A DNA stretch of 64,000 nt from Streptomyces diastatochromogenes (lineage in GTDB: Bacteria > Actinomycetota > Actinomycetes > Streptomycetales > Streptomycetaceae), in contig NZ_MCGQ01000008.1 of NCBI RefSeq assembly GCF_002242805.1, positions 62,001 to 126,000 of the forward strand. The letters are read 5' to 3'. Shown here in pieces: positions 17,480 to 25,732 of the stretch. Both the position numbers and the translations under genes were made by a program. The notes beneath the pieces were generated by a model. It did not search any database. It had not been told where the DNA came from and saw only the letters and a program-made list of their open reading frames with translations. The stretch's first letter is position 1. Each line of letters begins with the position of its first letter.

Positions 17480-18056
17480 CGCGCGCCTGATCCGGCTGCT
17501 CTCCTCCGTCGTGCTCCTGGCTCTGGGAACCACGGTCCTCACCTCGTGCGACGACCACCCCTCCCGGGCCAAGGCGCACGACGCCCGGGGCACGGCCCTG
17601 GACGGCGGCATGCAGTCGGAGGCGGAGATCTCCTTCGAGCACGCCCAGGTCGGTGCGGAGTACTGGGTGAGCCTGCCGCAGACGGGCAACCGTTCCGCGA
17701 AACCGCTCACCCTCCTCGACGCCGAGATCACCCAGGTCCCGGCGGGCGTGAAGGTCCTGGAATACAAGGCGGTCAGCGGCAACGACACCGAGGGACACGC
17801 GATGGGCGTCTCCCTCACCGGTGCCGACGCCGGTGAGATCGAGCGGGCCCGCGACGTCGCGGGCCGCCCGGTCCGGGTGAAGGCGCACCGTGTGTCGGAC
17901 GTCTACTACCTGGCCCGCGTCAAGGTGACCGGCACCGTCCACGGCAGCCTGGACGACTGCCGCTACCGGTACCGCCAGGGCTCCACCGAGTACCGCCAGG
18001 ACCTGCCCTGTGTCACCCGGATCCGGCTGGGCGCGCCGCTCAAGCTGAGGGACTGA
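17433..18056 (+). CDS. Predicted lipoprotein, overlapping the secreted-protein gene
   Basis: The 207-residue protein has an N-terminal hydrophobic helix ending in a lipobox (VLTSC, Cys at about residue 39). The mature domain (ISFEHAQVGAEYWVSLPQ, then ITQVPAGVKVLEYKAVSG) is beta-rich with a pair of Cys near the end (DDCRYRYRQG and LPCVTRIR). No named family was recognised. The start ATG lies 47 bases inside the previous gene in another frame; a later start is possible. Close coupling suggests it works at the membrane with the upstream secreted protein. A strong terminator follows at 18072. Confidence 0.75.
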   Translation: MVRSAAATPVSSTRSSARLIRLLSSVVLLALGTTVLTSCDDHPSRAKAHDARGTALDGGMQSEAEISFEHAQVGAEYWVSLPQTGNRSAKPLTLLDAEITQVPAGVKVLEYKAVSGNDTEGHAMGVSLTGADAGEIERARDVAGRPVRVKAHRVSDVYYLARVKVTGTVHGSLDDCRYRYRQGSTEYRQDLPCVTRIRLGAPLKLRD

Positions 18057-18071
18057 CACCCACTGCGGCAC

Positions 18072-18115
18072 GCTCCACGCGCAGGGGCACTCCCTCGTGC
18101 CCCTGCGCGTGGAGC
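18072..18115. terminator. Bidirectional terminator, 19-bp perfect stem
   Basis: A perfect inverted repeat with arms at 18072-18090 and 18097-18115 encloses the six-base loop TCCCTC. It separates the plus-strand lipoprotein gene (stop 18056) from the minus-strand DUF6114 gene, whose TAA begins at 18116. It can serve both directions. Confidence 0.88.
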
Positions 18116-18592
18116 TTACGAGGTCGGCCCGCCTCGACCGGGTGGCCGCGCAGTCTCTGCCGGCGGTTCGTCGGCGACGGGCGGAATCCAGGAACAGGCC
18201 AGTGAGCCGCCGATCAGGCCCGTGAACACGCCGAGGAAGAGGCCGCCGAGGTTCGCCACGGGGAAGGAGGCGAGGGCGAGCAGGAGGGTGGCGATCCCGG
18301 AGAACAGGCGCAGGTGGGGTTGGTACCAGAGGCTGAGCCCCAGGGTGATGAGCAGGACTCCGATGACCAGGGACCCGGCACCGGGGGTGGTCGACATGGC
18401 CAGCGGAATGGCGCCCAGGTCCAGGTTCACATACGGCCAGTACAGGATGGGCAGCCCCGCCGCCAGGGTGAAGAACCCGGCCCAGAAGGGGCGTTCACCA
18501 CGCCAGGCGCGGAACCTGCGGCGGGCGTGCGCGGCTGTCGCGCGGATACGGGGGCGTTCGGCGGATTCGCCCCGCCCTGGGGTCAGGAGCAT
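18116..18592 (-). CDS. DUF6114 family membrane protein
   Basis: This 158-residue membrane protein has about four TM helices: AGFFTLAAGLPILYWPYV, AGSLVIGVLLITLGLSLW, a third in IATLLLALASFPVANL, and GLFLGVFTGLIGGSLA. It matches the DUF6114 family, which in Streptomyces lies directly downstream of DUF6230, as here. The start at MLLTPGRGES overlaps the DUF6230 gene by ten bases. The function is unknown. The pair may form a membrane unit with an exported partner. Confidence 0.83.
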   Translation of the reverse strand: MLLTPGRGESAERPRIRATAAHARRRFRAWRGERPFWAGFFTLAAGLPILYWPYVNLDLGAIPLAMSTTPGAGSLVIGVLLITLGLSLWYQPHLRLFSGIATLLLALASFPVANLGGLFLGVFTGLIGGSLACSWIPPVADEPPAETARPPGRGGPTS

Positions 18593-19236
18593 TCGTGGCG
18601 GCCCTGCTCGATCCGCACACGCAGGCCGGGAACGTTGAATGTACCGGCGGTGAGCGCGACCGCGGTCACGTGCACGTCGGTCAGGGTGACCGACGTGGCC
18701 TGCTGCCCGAAGCCGCTGGGATCGAAGAAGCGGGAGTCCCTGTCGCCCGGATTGATCGGTCCCTTGGTGATCTCCCCCTGCGCGATACCCATGTCGAAGT
18801 TCCGGAAATCCGCCTCCCCGGCCGACTGGAACGTCGTGTCGAGGAACAGGTTCGACGCCTCGACCGGGCGTTCGTTCCCGCCGGTGATCTTCAGAGTCTG
18901 CGGGCCCAGCACCGGGACGTCGATCAGTACGGACTGGCACAGCCCGCTGATCGTCGCGCGCCGGGACCCGACGACCTGGACCGGCACCAGCTCGCCCCGC
19001 TTGGTCACGTCCACCATGCCGTAGCTGCTGAGTCCGCGAGAGACCAGCGTGTCCGCGGTGACCGTGAACCTCTTGCCGGAAATGAGGAACGACGCTGCCA
19101 GCGCCCCCTCGCCCATGACGATGCCGAGGGTCGCGCAGGCCGCGACGCCGGGCACCAGGACCGTCGCGAAACGTCGCCAGTGGGTCCTGCCGACGCGGTG
19201 CGACATCCCGGCTCCTTCGGTCATGGAGGGGATCAC
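18583..19236 (-). CDS. DUF6230 family exported protein
   Basis: The 217-residue protein has an N-terminal membrane/signal segment (about 22-48, LVPGVAACATLGIVMGEGALA). A beta-rich domain follows with FLISGKRFTVTADTLVSRGLSSYG and TLKITGGNERPVEASNLFLD. This matches DUF6230, sometimes mislabelled cholesterol esterase in Streptomyces, with no lipase motif visible. The start may be MIPSMTEGAGM or the internal MSHRVGRTHWRRF. It overlaps and presumably co-functions with the DUF6114 gene downstream. The function is not known. Confidence 0.83.
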   Translation of the reverse strand: MIPSMTEGAGMSHRVGRTHWRRFATVLVPGVAACATLGIVMGEGALAASFLISGKRFTVTADTLVSRGLSSYGMVDVTKRGELVPVQVVGSRRATISGLCQSVLIDVPVLGPQTLKITGGNERPVEASNLFLDTTFQSAGEADFRNFDMGIAQGEITKGPINPGDRDSRFFDPSGFGQQATSVTLTDVHVTAVALTAGTFNVPGLRVRIEQGRHECS

Positions 19237-19344
19237 TCCTCAACCCGACAAGGCGGACATTTCCCCTGCTCCAGTGCCGGATCCTAGGCTCCCAGCCACA
19301 GCAACCGGCCACACGCCGGGCCCGCCGTACGGGTGACGCACCTG

Positions 19345-19557
19345 TCAGGGGCGGCCGATCAGCCGGATCTCCGGCGGCCACAGCACCCTGCTCGCCACCA
19401 GCAGCGAGGGCCCGAGATGGATCGGGCACACCGGCAGCGACGGCAGGTCGTACCGGGCGACCTCGAACACAGCGGGGTCGGAGCAGTCCGTACCGACGGC
19501 CTGCGCCCCCTCACCGCCGTACGGCCCCCGGCACCGCACCGTCCGGTGGTTGCTCAT
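19345..19557 (-). CDS. Small Cys-containing hypothetical protein
   Basis: This 70-residue ORF begins MSNHRTVRCRGPYGG. Nearly every third base is G or C, as expected for a real Streptomyces gene. Three cysteines are present (VRCRG, TDCSDP, PVCPIHLG), arranged like a small metal-binding or knuckle protein, with a CPIHLGPSLL segment. There is no signal peptide. It lies downstream of the hairpin at 19587-19625, so it is transcribed separately from the secreted-protein gene at 19633. The family is not recognised. Confidence 0.55.
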   Translation of the reverse strand: MSNHRTVRCRGPYGGEGAQAVGTDCSDPAVFEVARYDLPSLPVCPIHLGPSLLVASRVLWPPEIRLIGRP

Positions 19558-19586
19558 ATTCCGATTGCACCGCGCGGAACGCGGAA

Positions 19587-19625
19587 CCGCCCGCCGATCA
19601 CGCCTCACGGCGGATCGGCGGGCGG
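19587..19625 (-). terminator. Hairpin terminator after secreted-protein gene
   Basis: Perfect 13-base arms (CCGCCCGCCGATC and its complement GATCGGCGGGCGG) at 19587-19599 and 19613-19625 flank a 13-base loop. It lies just 3' of the minus-strand gene ending at 19633. Confidence 0.8.
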
Positions 19626-19632
19626 TCCGGTG

Positions 19633-20136
19633 TCAGGACGGGTCGATGTTCCCGAAGTCCGCGTGCAGGATCTCGGTACCGACCGGCTGCTCCACATGCA
19701 GCACGACGTTGTTGAAGGTCGCCGTGGTGAGGACCACCCGCCAGTTGTTGTTCGGGCACCCGGCATCCTTGGGCGAGGGGTTCGGCGGCGTCTGGAGCAC
19801 CACCGAGAAGTTGACCCGCCCCTGGCGAGGGGTGATGGTCTGCGTCGGACCCGCCAGATCCTGGAAGATGGCGGGGTGACCCGGCGCGGTGTTGCCGCCC
19901 TTGTTCACGCAGAGGTACGTCGCGCGCACCGAGTCCGCGGTCAGGAAGATGGCGACCTTACCCGTACCCAGCCCGGCGACCGAGCCACTGCAGGTGATGC
20001 TCGCCCGGTTGCTGGTGATCGTCTTGCCGGAGCACGTGGGATCACCGATGAAGTGCGGGTTCTGGGCCAGGGCGGGTGTCACGCCGATGCCGAGAGCCAG
20101 CAATGTCATCGCCAGAAGCTTGAGGACACGACGCAC
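19633..20136 (-). CDS. Small secreted protein of unknown function
   Basis: The 167-residue product has a clear Sec signal (MRRVLKLLAMTLLALGIGVTPALA, cleavage near residue 24). The mature domain is about 140 residues with four cysteines (PTCSG, ITCSGS, YLCVNKG, AGCPNNN), which suggests two disulphides. Its beta-rich pattern (VAGLGTGKVAIFLTAD, RVNFSVVLQTPP) recalls small secreted Streptomyces proteins of unknown role. No catalytic motif is visible. It is flanked by the purA terminator upstream and its own hairpin downstream, so it is monocistronic. Confidence 0.78.
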   Translation of the reverse strand: MRRVLKLLAMTLLALGIGVTPALAQNPHFIGDPTCSGKTITSNRASITCSGSVAGLGTGKVAIFLTADSVRATYLCVNKGGNTAPGHPAIFQDLAGPTQTITPRQGRVNFSVVLQTPPNPSPKDAGCPNNNWRVVLTTATFNNVVLHVEQPVGTEILHADFGNIDPS

Positions 20137-20239
20137 GCACTTCTCCTTCTCTTGGGCTGCGCGGGATGGTGCACGCGAAGAGAGCAGTACCGTGCGTCAC
20201 AGGAAGATCACGAAATGTGACCTGAATGCGGCAAGACAT

Positions 20240-20270
20240 GGCCCCCGCCGGACATCGTCCGACGGGGGCC
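20240..20270 (-). terminator. purA terminator
   Basis: A hairpin with 14-base arms (one mismatch) and a three-base loop (ATC) lies 18 bp past the purA stop codon. The arms begin GGCCCCCG and end CGGGGGCC. Confidence 0.85.
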
Positions 20271-20287
20271 ACAGGGCATGCGGTTGC

Positions 20288-21571
20288 CTACAGGAACGAG
20301 TTGATCTCGATCGTCTCGTCCCGGCCCGGGCCCACGCCGATCGCGGAGATCGGGGCGCCGGACATCTCCTCCAGCGCCTTGACGTAGTTCTGGGCGTTCT
20401 TCGGCAGGTCGGAGAAGGACTTCGCCTTGGTGATGTCCTCGGACCAGCCCGGCAGGGTCTCGTAGACCGGCTTCGCGTGGTGGAAGTCGGACTGCGAGTA
20501 CGGCAGCTCCTCGACGCGCTTACCGTCGATCTCGTACGCCACGCAGACCGGGATCTGCTCCCAGCCGGTGAGCACGTCCAGCTTGGTGAGGAAGAAGTCG
20601 GTCAGGCCGTTCACGCGGGTCGCGTAGCGGGCGATGACCGCGTCGAACCAGCCGCAGCGCCGGTCACGGCCGGTGGTGACACCCCGCTCGCCACCGATCC
20701 GGCGCAGCGCCTCGCCGTCCGCGTCGAAGAGTTCGGTCGGGAACGGTCCGGCACCGACACGGGTCGTGTAGGCCTTGAGGATGCCGATGACCCGGCTGAT
20801 CTTCGTCGGGCCCACGCCGGAGCCGGTGCAGGCACCGCCCGCGGTCGGGTTCGAGGAGGTGACGAAGGGGTACGTGCCGTGGTCGATGTCGAGCAGGGTG
20901 CCCTGACCGCCCTCGAACAGCACGACCTTGTCGTCCTCCAGCGCCTGGTTGAGGACCAGCACGGTGTCGGTGACGTACGGCTTGATCTGCTCGGCGTAGC
21001 CCAGCAGCTCCTCGACGACCTGGTCGGCGGCGATCGCGCGCCGGTTGTACAGCTTGGTCAGAAGCTGGTTCTTGACGTCGAGGGCGGCTTCAACCTTCTG
21101 CAGAAGGATCGACTCGTCGTACAGGTCCTGGACCCGGATGCCGACGCGGTTGATCTTGTCCGCGTAGGTCGGGCCGATGCCGCGGCCGGTCGTACCGATC
21201 TTGCGCTTGCCGAGGAAGCGTTCCGTCACCTTGTCGACGGTCACGTTGTACGGCGTGATGATGTGCGCGTTACCGCTGATCAGGAGCTTGGACGTGTCAA
21301 CGCCACGCTCGTTCAGACCGCTCAGCTCGGAGAGCAGGACCGACGGGTCGACGACGACACCGTTGCCGATGACCGGCGTACAACCGGGAGAGAGGATTCC
21401 GGAAGGGAGAAGGTGGAGTGCATACTTCTGGTCGCCCACGACCACCGTGTGGCCGGCGTTGTTGCCGCCCTGGTAGCGCACTACATAGTCCACCGAGCCA
21501 CCGAGCAGGTCGGTGGCCTTCCCCTTGCCTTCGTCACCCCACTGAGCACCGAGCAGCACAAGTGCGGGCAC
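20288..21571 (-). CDS. purA: Adenylosuccinate synthetase
   Basis: PurA converts IMP and aspartate to adenylosuccinate using GTP, the first step from IMP to AMP. The 427-residue length is standard. The N-terminal GTP-binding loop QWGDEGKGK (10-18) is intact. [21 protein letters not shown] and the late [21 protein letters not shown] block are also visible. The start is GTG at 21571. It is monocistronic, with a terminator at 20240. The divergent neighbour is a lipid-kinase-like gene, an arrangement I recall in other Streptomyces. Confidence 0.97.
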   Translation of the reverse strand: MPALVLLGAQWGDEGKGKATDLLGGSVDYVVRYQGGNNAGHTVVVGDQKYALHLLPSGILSPGCTPVIGNGVVVDPSVLLSELSGLNERGVDTSKLLISGNAHIITPYNVTVDKVTERFLGKRKIGTTGRGIGPTYADKINRVGIRVQDLYDESILLQKVEAALDVKNQLLTKLYNRRAIAADQVVEELLGYAEQIKPYVTDTVLVLNQALEDDKVVLFEGGQGTLLDIDHGTYPFVTSSNPTAGGACTGSGVGPTKISRVIGILKAYTTRVGAGPFPTELFDADGEALRRIGGERGVTTGRDRRCGWFDAVIARYATRVNGLTDFFLTKLDVLTGWEQIPVCVAYEIDGKRVEELPYSQSDFHHAKPVYETLPGWSEDITKAKSFSDLPKNAQNYVKALEEMSGAPISAIGVGPGRDETIEINSFL

Positions 21572-21699
21572 GCGCGTACACCCCTTCCGGGCGGGGCATG
21601 TCCAAGGTCGGGGGCAGGGGCGTAAGGTTCACCGCCGCGTACCACCGCGACCGCCTTTGGTCGCACAACCGTCGGACCGGATGCCCCGGAATAGACGAA

Positions 21700-21725
21700 G
21701 CCCCTGGCGCAATAGCGCAAGGGGC
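21700..21725. other. Stem-loop in purA / lipid-kinase-like divergent region
   Basis: Arms GCCCCT (21700-21705) and AGGGGC (21720-21725) plus inner GCGC/GCGC pairs surround an AATA loop, with one unpaired base on each side. It lies in the transcribed leader of one or both divergent genes. Its role (attenuator or terminator for transcription entering the region) is not decidable here. Confidence 0.5.
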
Positions 21726-21768
21726 TCTTGCACAAAGATGCTACCCGAGGAAGCGAGGCAGGACCGAG

Positions 21769-22626
21769 GTGGCGACTTTCGCGACGTCCGATCAGCTGCT
21801 GGTGATCATCGATCCGGCGGCCCCGCAGACGGACGGGGAGTCCGTCCGGATCGCGAAAGACGTGCTCAGCGCGGGTGCGACCACCAAGGTGTGTCTGCCG
21901 GACAGCCCCGAGGAATTCGCCCGGGCGCTCGGCCGGCGAGGGTCCCGGCGCCCGGTCGTGGTCGGCGACGACCGGGCGCTGGTCCGCGCGGTGACCCTGC
22001 TGCACCGCCACCGCGAGCTGGCCGGATGCGCACTGTCGGTGGTGCCGGTCGGTGGTGCGGCCCTGGCGGAGTCCCTGGGCGTGCCCGCCGGCGCCGTGGC
22101 GGCAGCGCGGGCCGTGCTGGACGGGGCGGAGCGGCGCCTGGACCTGCTCGTGGACGACAGCGACGGGGTGGTCCTGGGCACGCTGGGCATCCCGTCGGCC
22201 CCGGTGCGGGCGGCGGCGGCCGCCGCAGAGCCGGTGGGCGTCCCCTCGGGGCATCCCTGGCTGCGGACGACGTACCGCTCCCTGGTGCGCACCCTGGCCC
22301 CCCGCCCGGCCCGCCTGTCGGCCGTACCGGCCCCGGGCCCGGCCCGGCTCCGGGTGGAGGTCGACGGGGCGACGGTGGTCGATCTGGACCAGCCGGTGGA
22401 GGCCGTGTCGGTGACGCCCGGCTCCTGCGGGATCGCCGAGGTGGAGGTCCGGCCGCTGTCGCTGGGCGCCGAGGCGACCCCGCTGCTGGCCCGTGGCCGC
22501 ACGGTGACGGTGATCGGGTCGGACTTCCGCTACCGGGCCGACGCGCAGGTCTCGGGGCCCGTACGACGCCGGACGTGGACCGTGCGCGAGGCTGCCTGGG
22601 CGCTGACGCTGCCCGCCCACGCCTGA
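21769..22626 (+). CDS. Diacylglycerol/lipid kinase-like protein with degenerate active site
   Basis: The 285-residue protein is normally annotated as a diacylglycerol kinase family protein. The layout fits: an N-terminal Rossmann-like half (LLVIIDPAAPQ) and a C-terminal beta-sandwich (PARLRVEVDGATVVDLDQ). The nucleotide-binding GGDGT of true lipid kinases appears here as VGDDR (65-69). The later PLGTGND-like block is VPVGGAALAESLG (92-104). ATP binding may therefore be lost, and the role may be regulatory. The start is GTG at 21769. It is divergent from purA. Confidence 0.78.
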   Translation: MATFATSDQLLVIIDPAAPQTDGESVRIAKDVLSAGATTKVCLPDSPEEFARALGRRGSRRPVVVGDDRALVRAVTLLHRHRELAGCALSVVPVGGAALAESLGVPAGAVAAARAVLDGAERRLDLLVDDSDGVVLGTLGIPSAPVRAAAAAAEPVGVPSGHPWLRTTYRSLVRTLAPRPARLSAVPAPGPARLRVEVDGATVVDLDQPVEAVSVTPGSCGIAEVEVRPLSLGAEATPLLARGRTVTVIGSDFRYRADAQVSGPVRRRTWTVREAAWALTLPAHA

Positions 22627-22761
22627 GCCGACCGGCCTCTAAAGGTCTGGTGACAAATATTTAACCGTGCCGACCCCTTGAGGGACCGGTTCACCCTCCA
22701 CCATCCTGCTCCATCAAGGCGCGGTTGTGTCCGCGCGTGACGGTCAGGAAGGGGCCACCCG

Positions 22762-24270
22762 ATGGCAGTGGACGAGGGCGTCGCCCCGGCGGCGAAGACG
22801 GACGACGACGGCACGGTTCATCGGCTGAAACCCAACGCCGTCGGCTTGCTCGGCGTGGTGTTCATGGCCGTCGCCACGGCCGCGCCGATCACCGCGATGA
22901 CCGGCAACGTGCCCTTCATGGTGTCCTCCGGGAACGGCATCGGGGCGCCCGCTAGCTATCTCGTGGCAATGGTCGTACTGGCAATCTTTTCCGTGGGTTT
23001 CACGTCGATGGCGAAGCACATCACGTCCACCGGCGCCTTCTACGGCTTCATCTCCTACGGCCTCGGCCGCACTGTCGGCCTCGCCTCGGGACTGCTCGCG
23101 ACCTTCGCGTACGTCGTCTTCGAGCCCGCGCTGATCGGCATCTTCTCCACCTTCGCCACGACCACCCTCAAGGACCAGACGGGGCTCGACATCCCGTGGT
23201 GGGCCTTCGCGATCCTGATGCTGGCGATCAACGCCACCGGCACCTGGTTCGGGGTGAGCGTCGCCGAGAAGCTGCTGGTGGTGCTGCTGGCGACCGAGGT
23301 GACCGTGCTGGCCGCGATGGCCGTCTCGGTCGCCTTCCACGGCGGCGGACCGCACGGCTTCACCTTCGCGCCGGTCAACCCCGTGAACGCCTTCAAGGGC
23401 ACGTCCGCCGGGCTCGGGCTCTTCTTCGCCTTCTGGTCCTGGGTCGGCTTCGAGTCGACGGCGATGTACGGCGAGGAGTCCCGTGACCCGAAGAAGATCA
23501 TCCCCAAGGCGACGATGATCAGCGTCCTGGGCGTCGGCGTCTTCTACGTCTTCGTCTCCTGGATGGCCATCTCGGGCACCGGCATGAACAGCGCCGTGCA
23601 GGTGGCGACCAAGGACCCGATGGGCCTCTTCTTCAACCCCACCGAGCGCTACGTCGGCCACTGGGCGGTCGACGTCATGCAGTGGCTGATGATCACCGGC
23701 TCACTGGCCTGCGGCATGGCCTTCCACAACTGCGCCGCCCGCTACATGTACGCCCTGGGCCGCGAGGGCGTCCTGCCGTCCCTGAAGAACACCGTCGGCC
23801 GCACCCACCCCCGGCACGGCTCCCCGCACATCGCGGGCCTGGTGCAGACGGTGGTGAGCGGGCTGCTGGTGGGCGCGTTCTGGGCCGCGGGCAAGGACCC
23901 GTACAACGGCACGTACGTCCTGCTCGCCATCCTCGGCACCATGGCGATCCTCGTCGTCCAGGCCGTGTGCTCGTTCGCGGTGCTGGTCTACTTCCGCAAG
24001 AACCACCCCGAGAGCAGGCACTGGTTCAAGACCTCCGCCGCCCCGCTGCTCGGCGGCATCGCGATGCTCGCGGTGGTCGTGCTGCTGGTGTCCAACATGG
24101 GCGTGGCGGCCGGCTCGGAGTCCGGCTCACTGGTCCTGAAGGCGACGCCGTGGCTGGTCGCACTGATCGCGGCGGGCGGCATCGGCTACGCGCAGTACCT
24201 CAAGCGGCGCTCGCCGGAGCGGTACGCGCTGCTGGGGCGGACGGTGCTGGAGGAGACGAAGGAACGTTAG
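22762..24270 (+). CDS. APC-superfamily amino acid permease
   Basis: The 502-residue integral membrane protein has about 12 TM helices. The first helix has the APC signature GVVFMAVATAAPITAMTGNVP. Later blocks include VGFESTAMYGEESRDPKKIIPKA, typical of the APC family between TM5 and TM7. It likely imports an amino acid or amine with a proton. The substrate is unknown. It ends in a four-base overlap with the convergent GbsR/MarR gene. There is no dedicated regulator upstream. Confidence 0.9.
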   Translation: MAVDEGVAPAAKTDDDGTVHRLKPNAVGLLGVVFMAVATAAPITAMTGNVPFMVSSGNGIGAPASYLVAMVVLAIFSVGFTSMAKHITSTGAFYGFISYGLGRTVGLASGLLATFAYVVFEPALIGIFSTFATTTLKDQTGLDIPWWAFAILMLAINATGTWFGVSVAEKLLVVLLATEVTVLAAMAVSVAFHGGGPHGFTFAPVNPVNAFKGTSAGLGLFFAFWSWVGFESTAMYGEESRDPKKIIPKATMISVLGVGVFYVFVSWMAISGTGMNSAVQVATKDPMGLFFNPTERYVGHWAVDVMQWLMITGSLACGMAFHNCAARYMYALGREGVLPSLKNTVGRTHPRHGSPHIAGLVQTVVSGLLVGAFWAAGKDPYNGTYVLLAILGTMAILVVQAVCSFAVLVYFRKNHPESRHWFKTSAAPLLGGIAMLAVVVLLVSNMGVAAGSESGSLVLKATPWLVALIAAGGIGYAQYLKRRSPERYALLGRTVLEETKER

Positions 24271-24764
24271 CCGAACCTCTCCTCGCGGTACGCCCGCCAG
24301 CGTTCCATCATCTCGGCGACGTCCCGCTCGATGAACTCGAAGAAGGCGAGCGTCTCGGCCAGCCTGCGCCCGGCCGGTGTGTCGGCGCCCAGGCTGGCCA
24401 CGCCGTCTCTGAGGGCGTCCTCCCAGCGCTTGATGATCGCCTCGCGGTTGGTGAGCGCCTCGTACCACTGGTCGCTGTGCACCCGGTACCGCTCCCGGCG
24501 GGAGCCCGGCTCCCGCTCGCGGGACACCATGTGCACCTGGGCGAGGTAGCGCACGGCACCGGAGACGGCCGCGGGGCTGATCCTCAGCTGTTCGCCCAGC
24601 TCGGCCGAGGTCAGGGTGCCGGTGTCGGAGGCGAGCAGCGCGCCGAAGACCCGGGAGGGCATGCGCGGCATCCCGGCCTCGACCAGTTGTGCCGCGAAGT
24701 GCTCCACGAACCTCGAGACCGACTCCGGGTCCCGCTCAGTACTCGACTCCGTCATGCCCCTCAC
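24267..24764 (-). CDS. GbsR/MarR-family transcriptional regulator
   Basis: This 165-residue winged-HTH protein carries the DNA-recognition region LLASDTGTLTSAELGEQLRISPAAVSGAVRYL (in two parts, about 48-79) and a wing with SREREPGSRRERYRV. The C-terminal helices (LAETLAFFEFIERDVAEMMERWR) form the dimer interface. It is divergent from an ABC exporter starting 66 bp away, the usual arrangement for a drug-responsive repressor. A palindromic site lies between them. Confidence 0.88.
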   Translation of the reverse strand: MRGMTESSTERDPESVSRFVEHFAAQLVEAGMPRMPSRVFGALLASDTGTLTSAELGEQLRISPAAVSGAVRYLAQVHMVSREREPGSRRERYRVHSDQWYEALTNREAIIKRWEDALRDGVASLGADTPAGRRLAETLAFFEFIERDVAEMMERWRAYREERFG

Positions 24765-24793
24765 CCTATCCGGGGTTCACGCACTTCCTTAAC

Positions 24794-24809
24794 TTCACAA
24801 ATTTCTGAA
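24794..24809. promoter_or_regulatory. Candidate operator TTCA-N8-TGAA
   Basis: The inverted half-sites TTCA and TGAA are separated by eight AT-rich bases in the 65-bp gap between the GbsR/MarR gene and the ABC exporter. Outer CTTC and GAAG extend the symmetry. A local regulator site controlling both genes is inferred. Confidence 0.45.
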
Positions 24810-24829
24810 AGAAGCGTACGTTCGGAAAC

Positions 24830-25732
24830 ATGACCAAGGCCATCACGGTCTCCGGACTCCACAAGTCCTTCGGCCGTACCCACGCGCTCGACGGCCTCGA
24901 CCTCGACGTCGAGACCGGCGAGGTCCACGGCTTCCTCGGCCCCAACGGCGCCGGCAAGTCGACCACCATCCGTGTCCTGCTCGGCCTGCTGCGCGCGGAC
25001 TCGGGCGCGGCACAGGTGCTGGGCCGCGACCCGTGGACGGACGCGGTGGAGGCACACCGCCGGATCGCCTACGTCCCCGGCGACGTGACGCTGTGGCGGA
25101 ACCTGTCGGGCGGCGAGGTCATCGACCTCTACGGCCGGCTGCGCGGCGGGTTGAACGCGGGGCGCCGCGCGGACCTGATCGACCGCTTCGAGCTGGACCC
25201 CACCAAGAAGGGCCGCACCTACTCCAAGGGCAACCGGCAGAAGGTCGCCCTGGTCGCCGCCTTCGCCTCGGACGTGGACCTGCTGATCCTGGACGAGCCG
25301 ACCTCGGGCCTGGACCCGCTGATGGAGGAGGTCTTCCAGCGCTGCGTGACGGAGGAGCGGGAGCGGGGCCGCACGATCCTGCTCTCCTCGCACATCCTCA
25401 GCGAGGTCGAGGAACTCTGCGACCGGGTCAGCATCATCCGCAAGGGCCGGACCGTGGAGACCGGCTCGCTCGCCGACCTGCGCCACCTGACGAGGACGAG
25501 CGTGAGCGCCGAACTCGCGGGCCCGCCCAACGGGTTGGCGAACCTGCCTGGCGTCCACGACCTGGACGTGCGGGGCCACCGGGTCCGCCTCCAGGTGGAC
25601 ACCGACCAACTGGACGCGGTCCTGCGCCAGTTGAGCGAGTCGGGCGTACGCTCCCTGACCTCGACCCCGCCGACGCTGGAGGAGCTGTTCCTGCGCCACT
25701 ACCAGGATCTCGACGAGGCGGCGGCGCGATGA
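24830..25732 (+). CDS. ABC transporter ATP-binding protein (drug-export type)
   Basis: The 300-residue ATPase carries Walker A GPNGAGKS (about 41-48), the signature region ([19 protein letters not shown], a variant of LSGGQ) and Walker [14 protein letters not shown]. The H-loop is in [13 protein letters not shown]. Its C-terminus has the extra domain common to antibiotic-export ATPases of the DrrA/CcmA class. It overlaps the permease gene by four bases (ATGA). With the divergent GbsR/MarR repressor it likely forms a regulated exporter. The substrate is unknown. Confidence 0.94.
   Translation: MTKAITVSGLHKSFGRTHALDGLDLDVETGEVHGFLGPNGAGKSTTIRVLLGLLRADSGAAQVLGRDPWTDAVEAHRRIAYVPGDVTLWRNLSGGEVIDLYGRLRGGLNAGRRADLIDRFELDPTKKGRTYSKGNRQKVALVAAFASDVDLLILDEPTSGLDPLMEEVFQRCVTEERERGRTILLSSHILSEVEELCDRVSIIRKGRTVETGSLADLRHLTRTSVSAELAGPPNGLANLPGVHDLDVRGHRVRLQVDTDQLDAVLRQLSESGVRSLTSTPPTLEELFLRHYQDLDEAAAR

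Noticed and set aside
15254..17818. 854-codon minus-strand open frame opposite the secreted-protein gene
   Set aside because: Shadow frame with Val/Gly/Arg-rich low-complexity translation. The plus-strand gene has a clear signal peptide, ribosome site and domain pattern.
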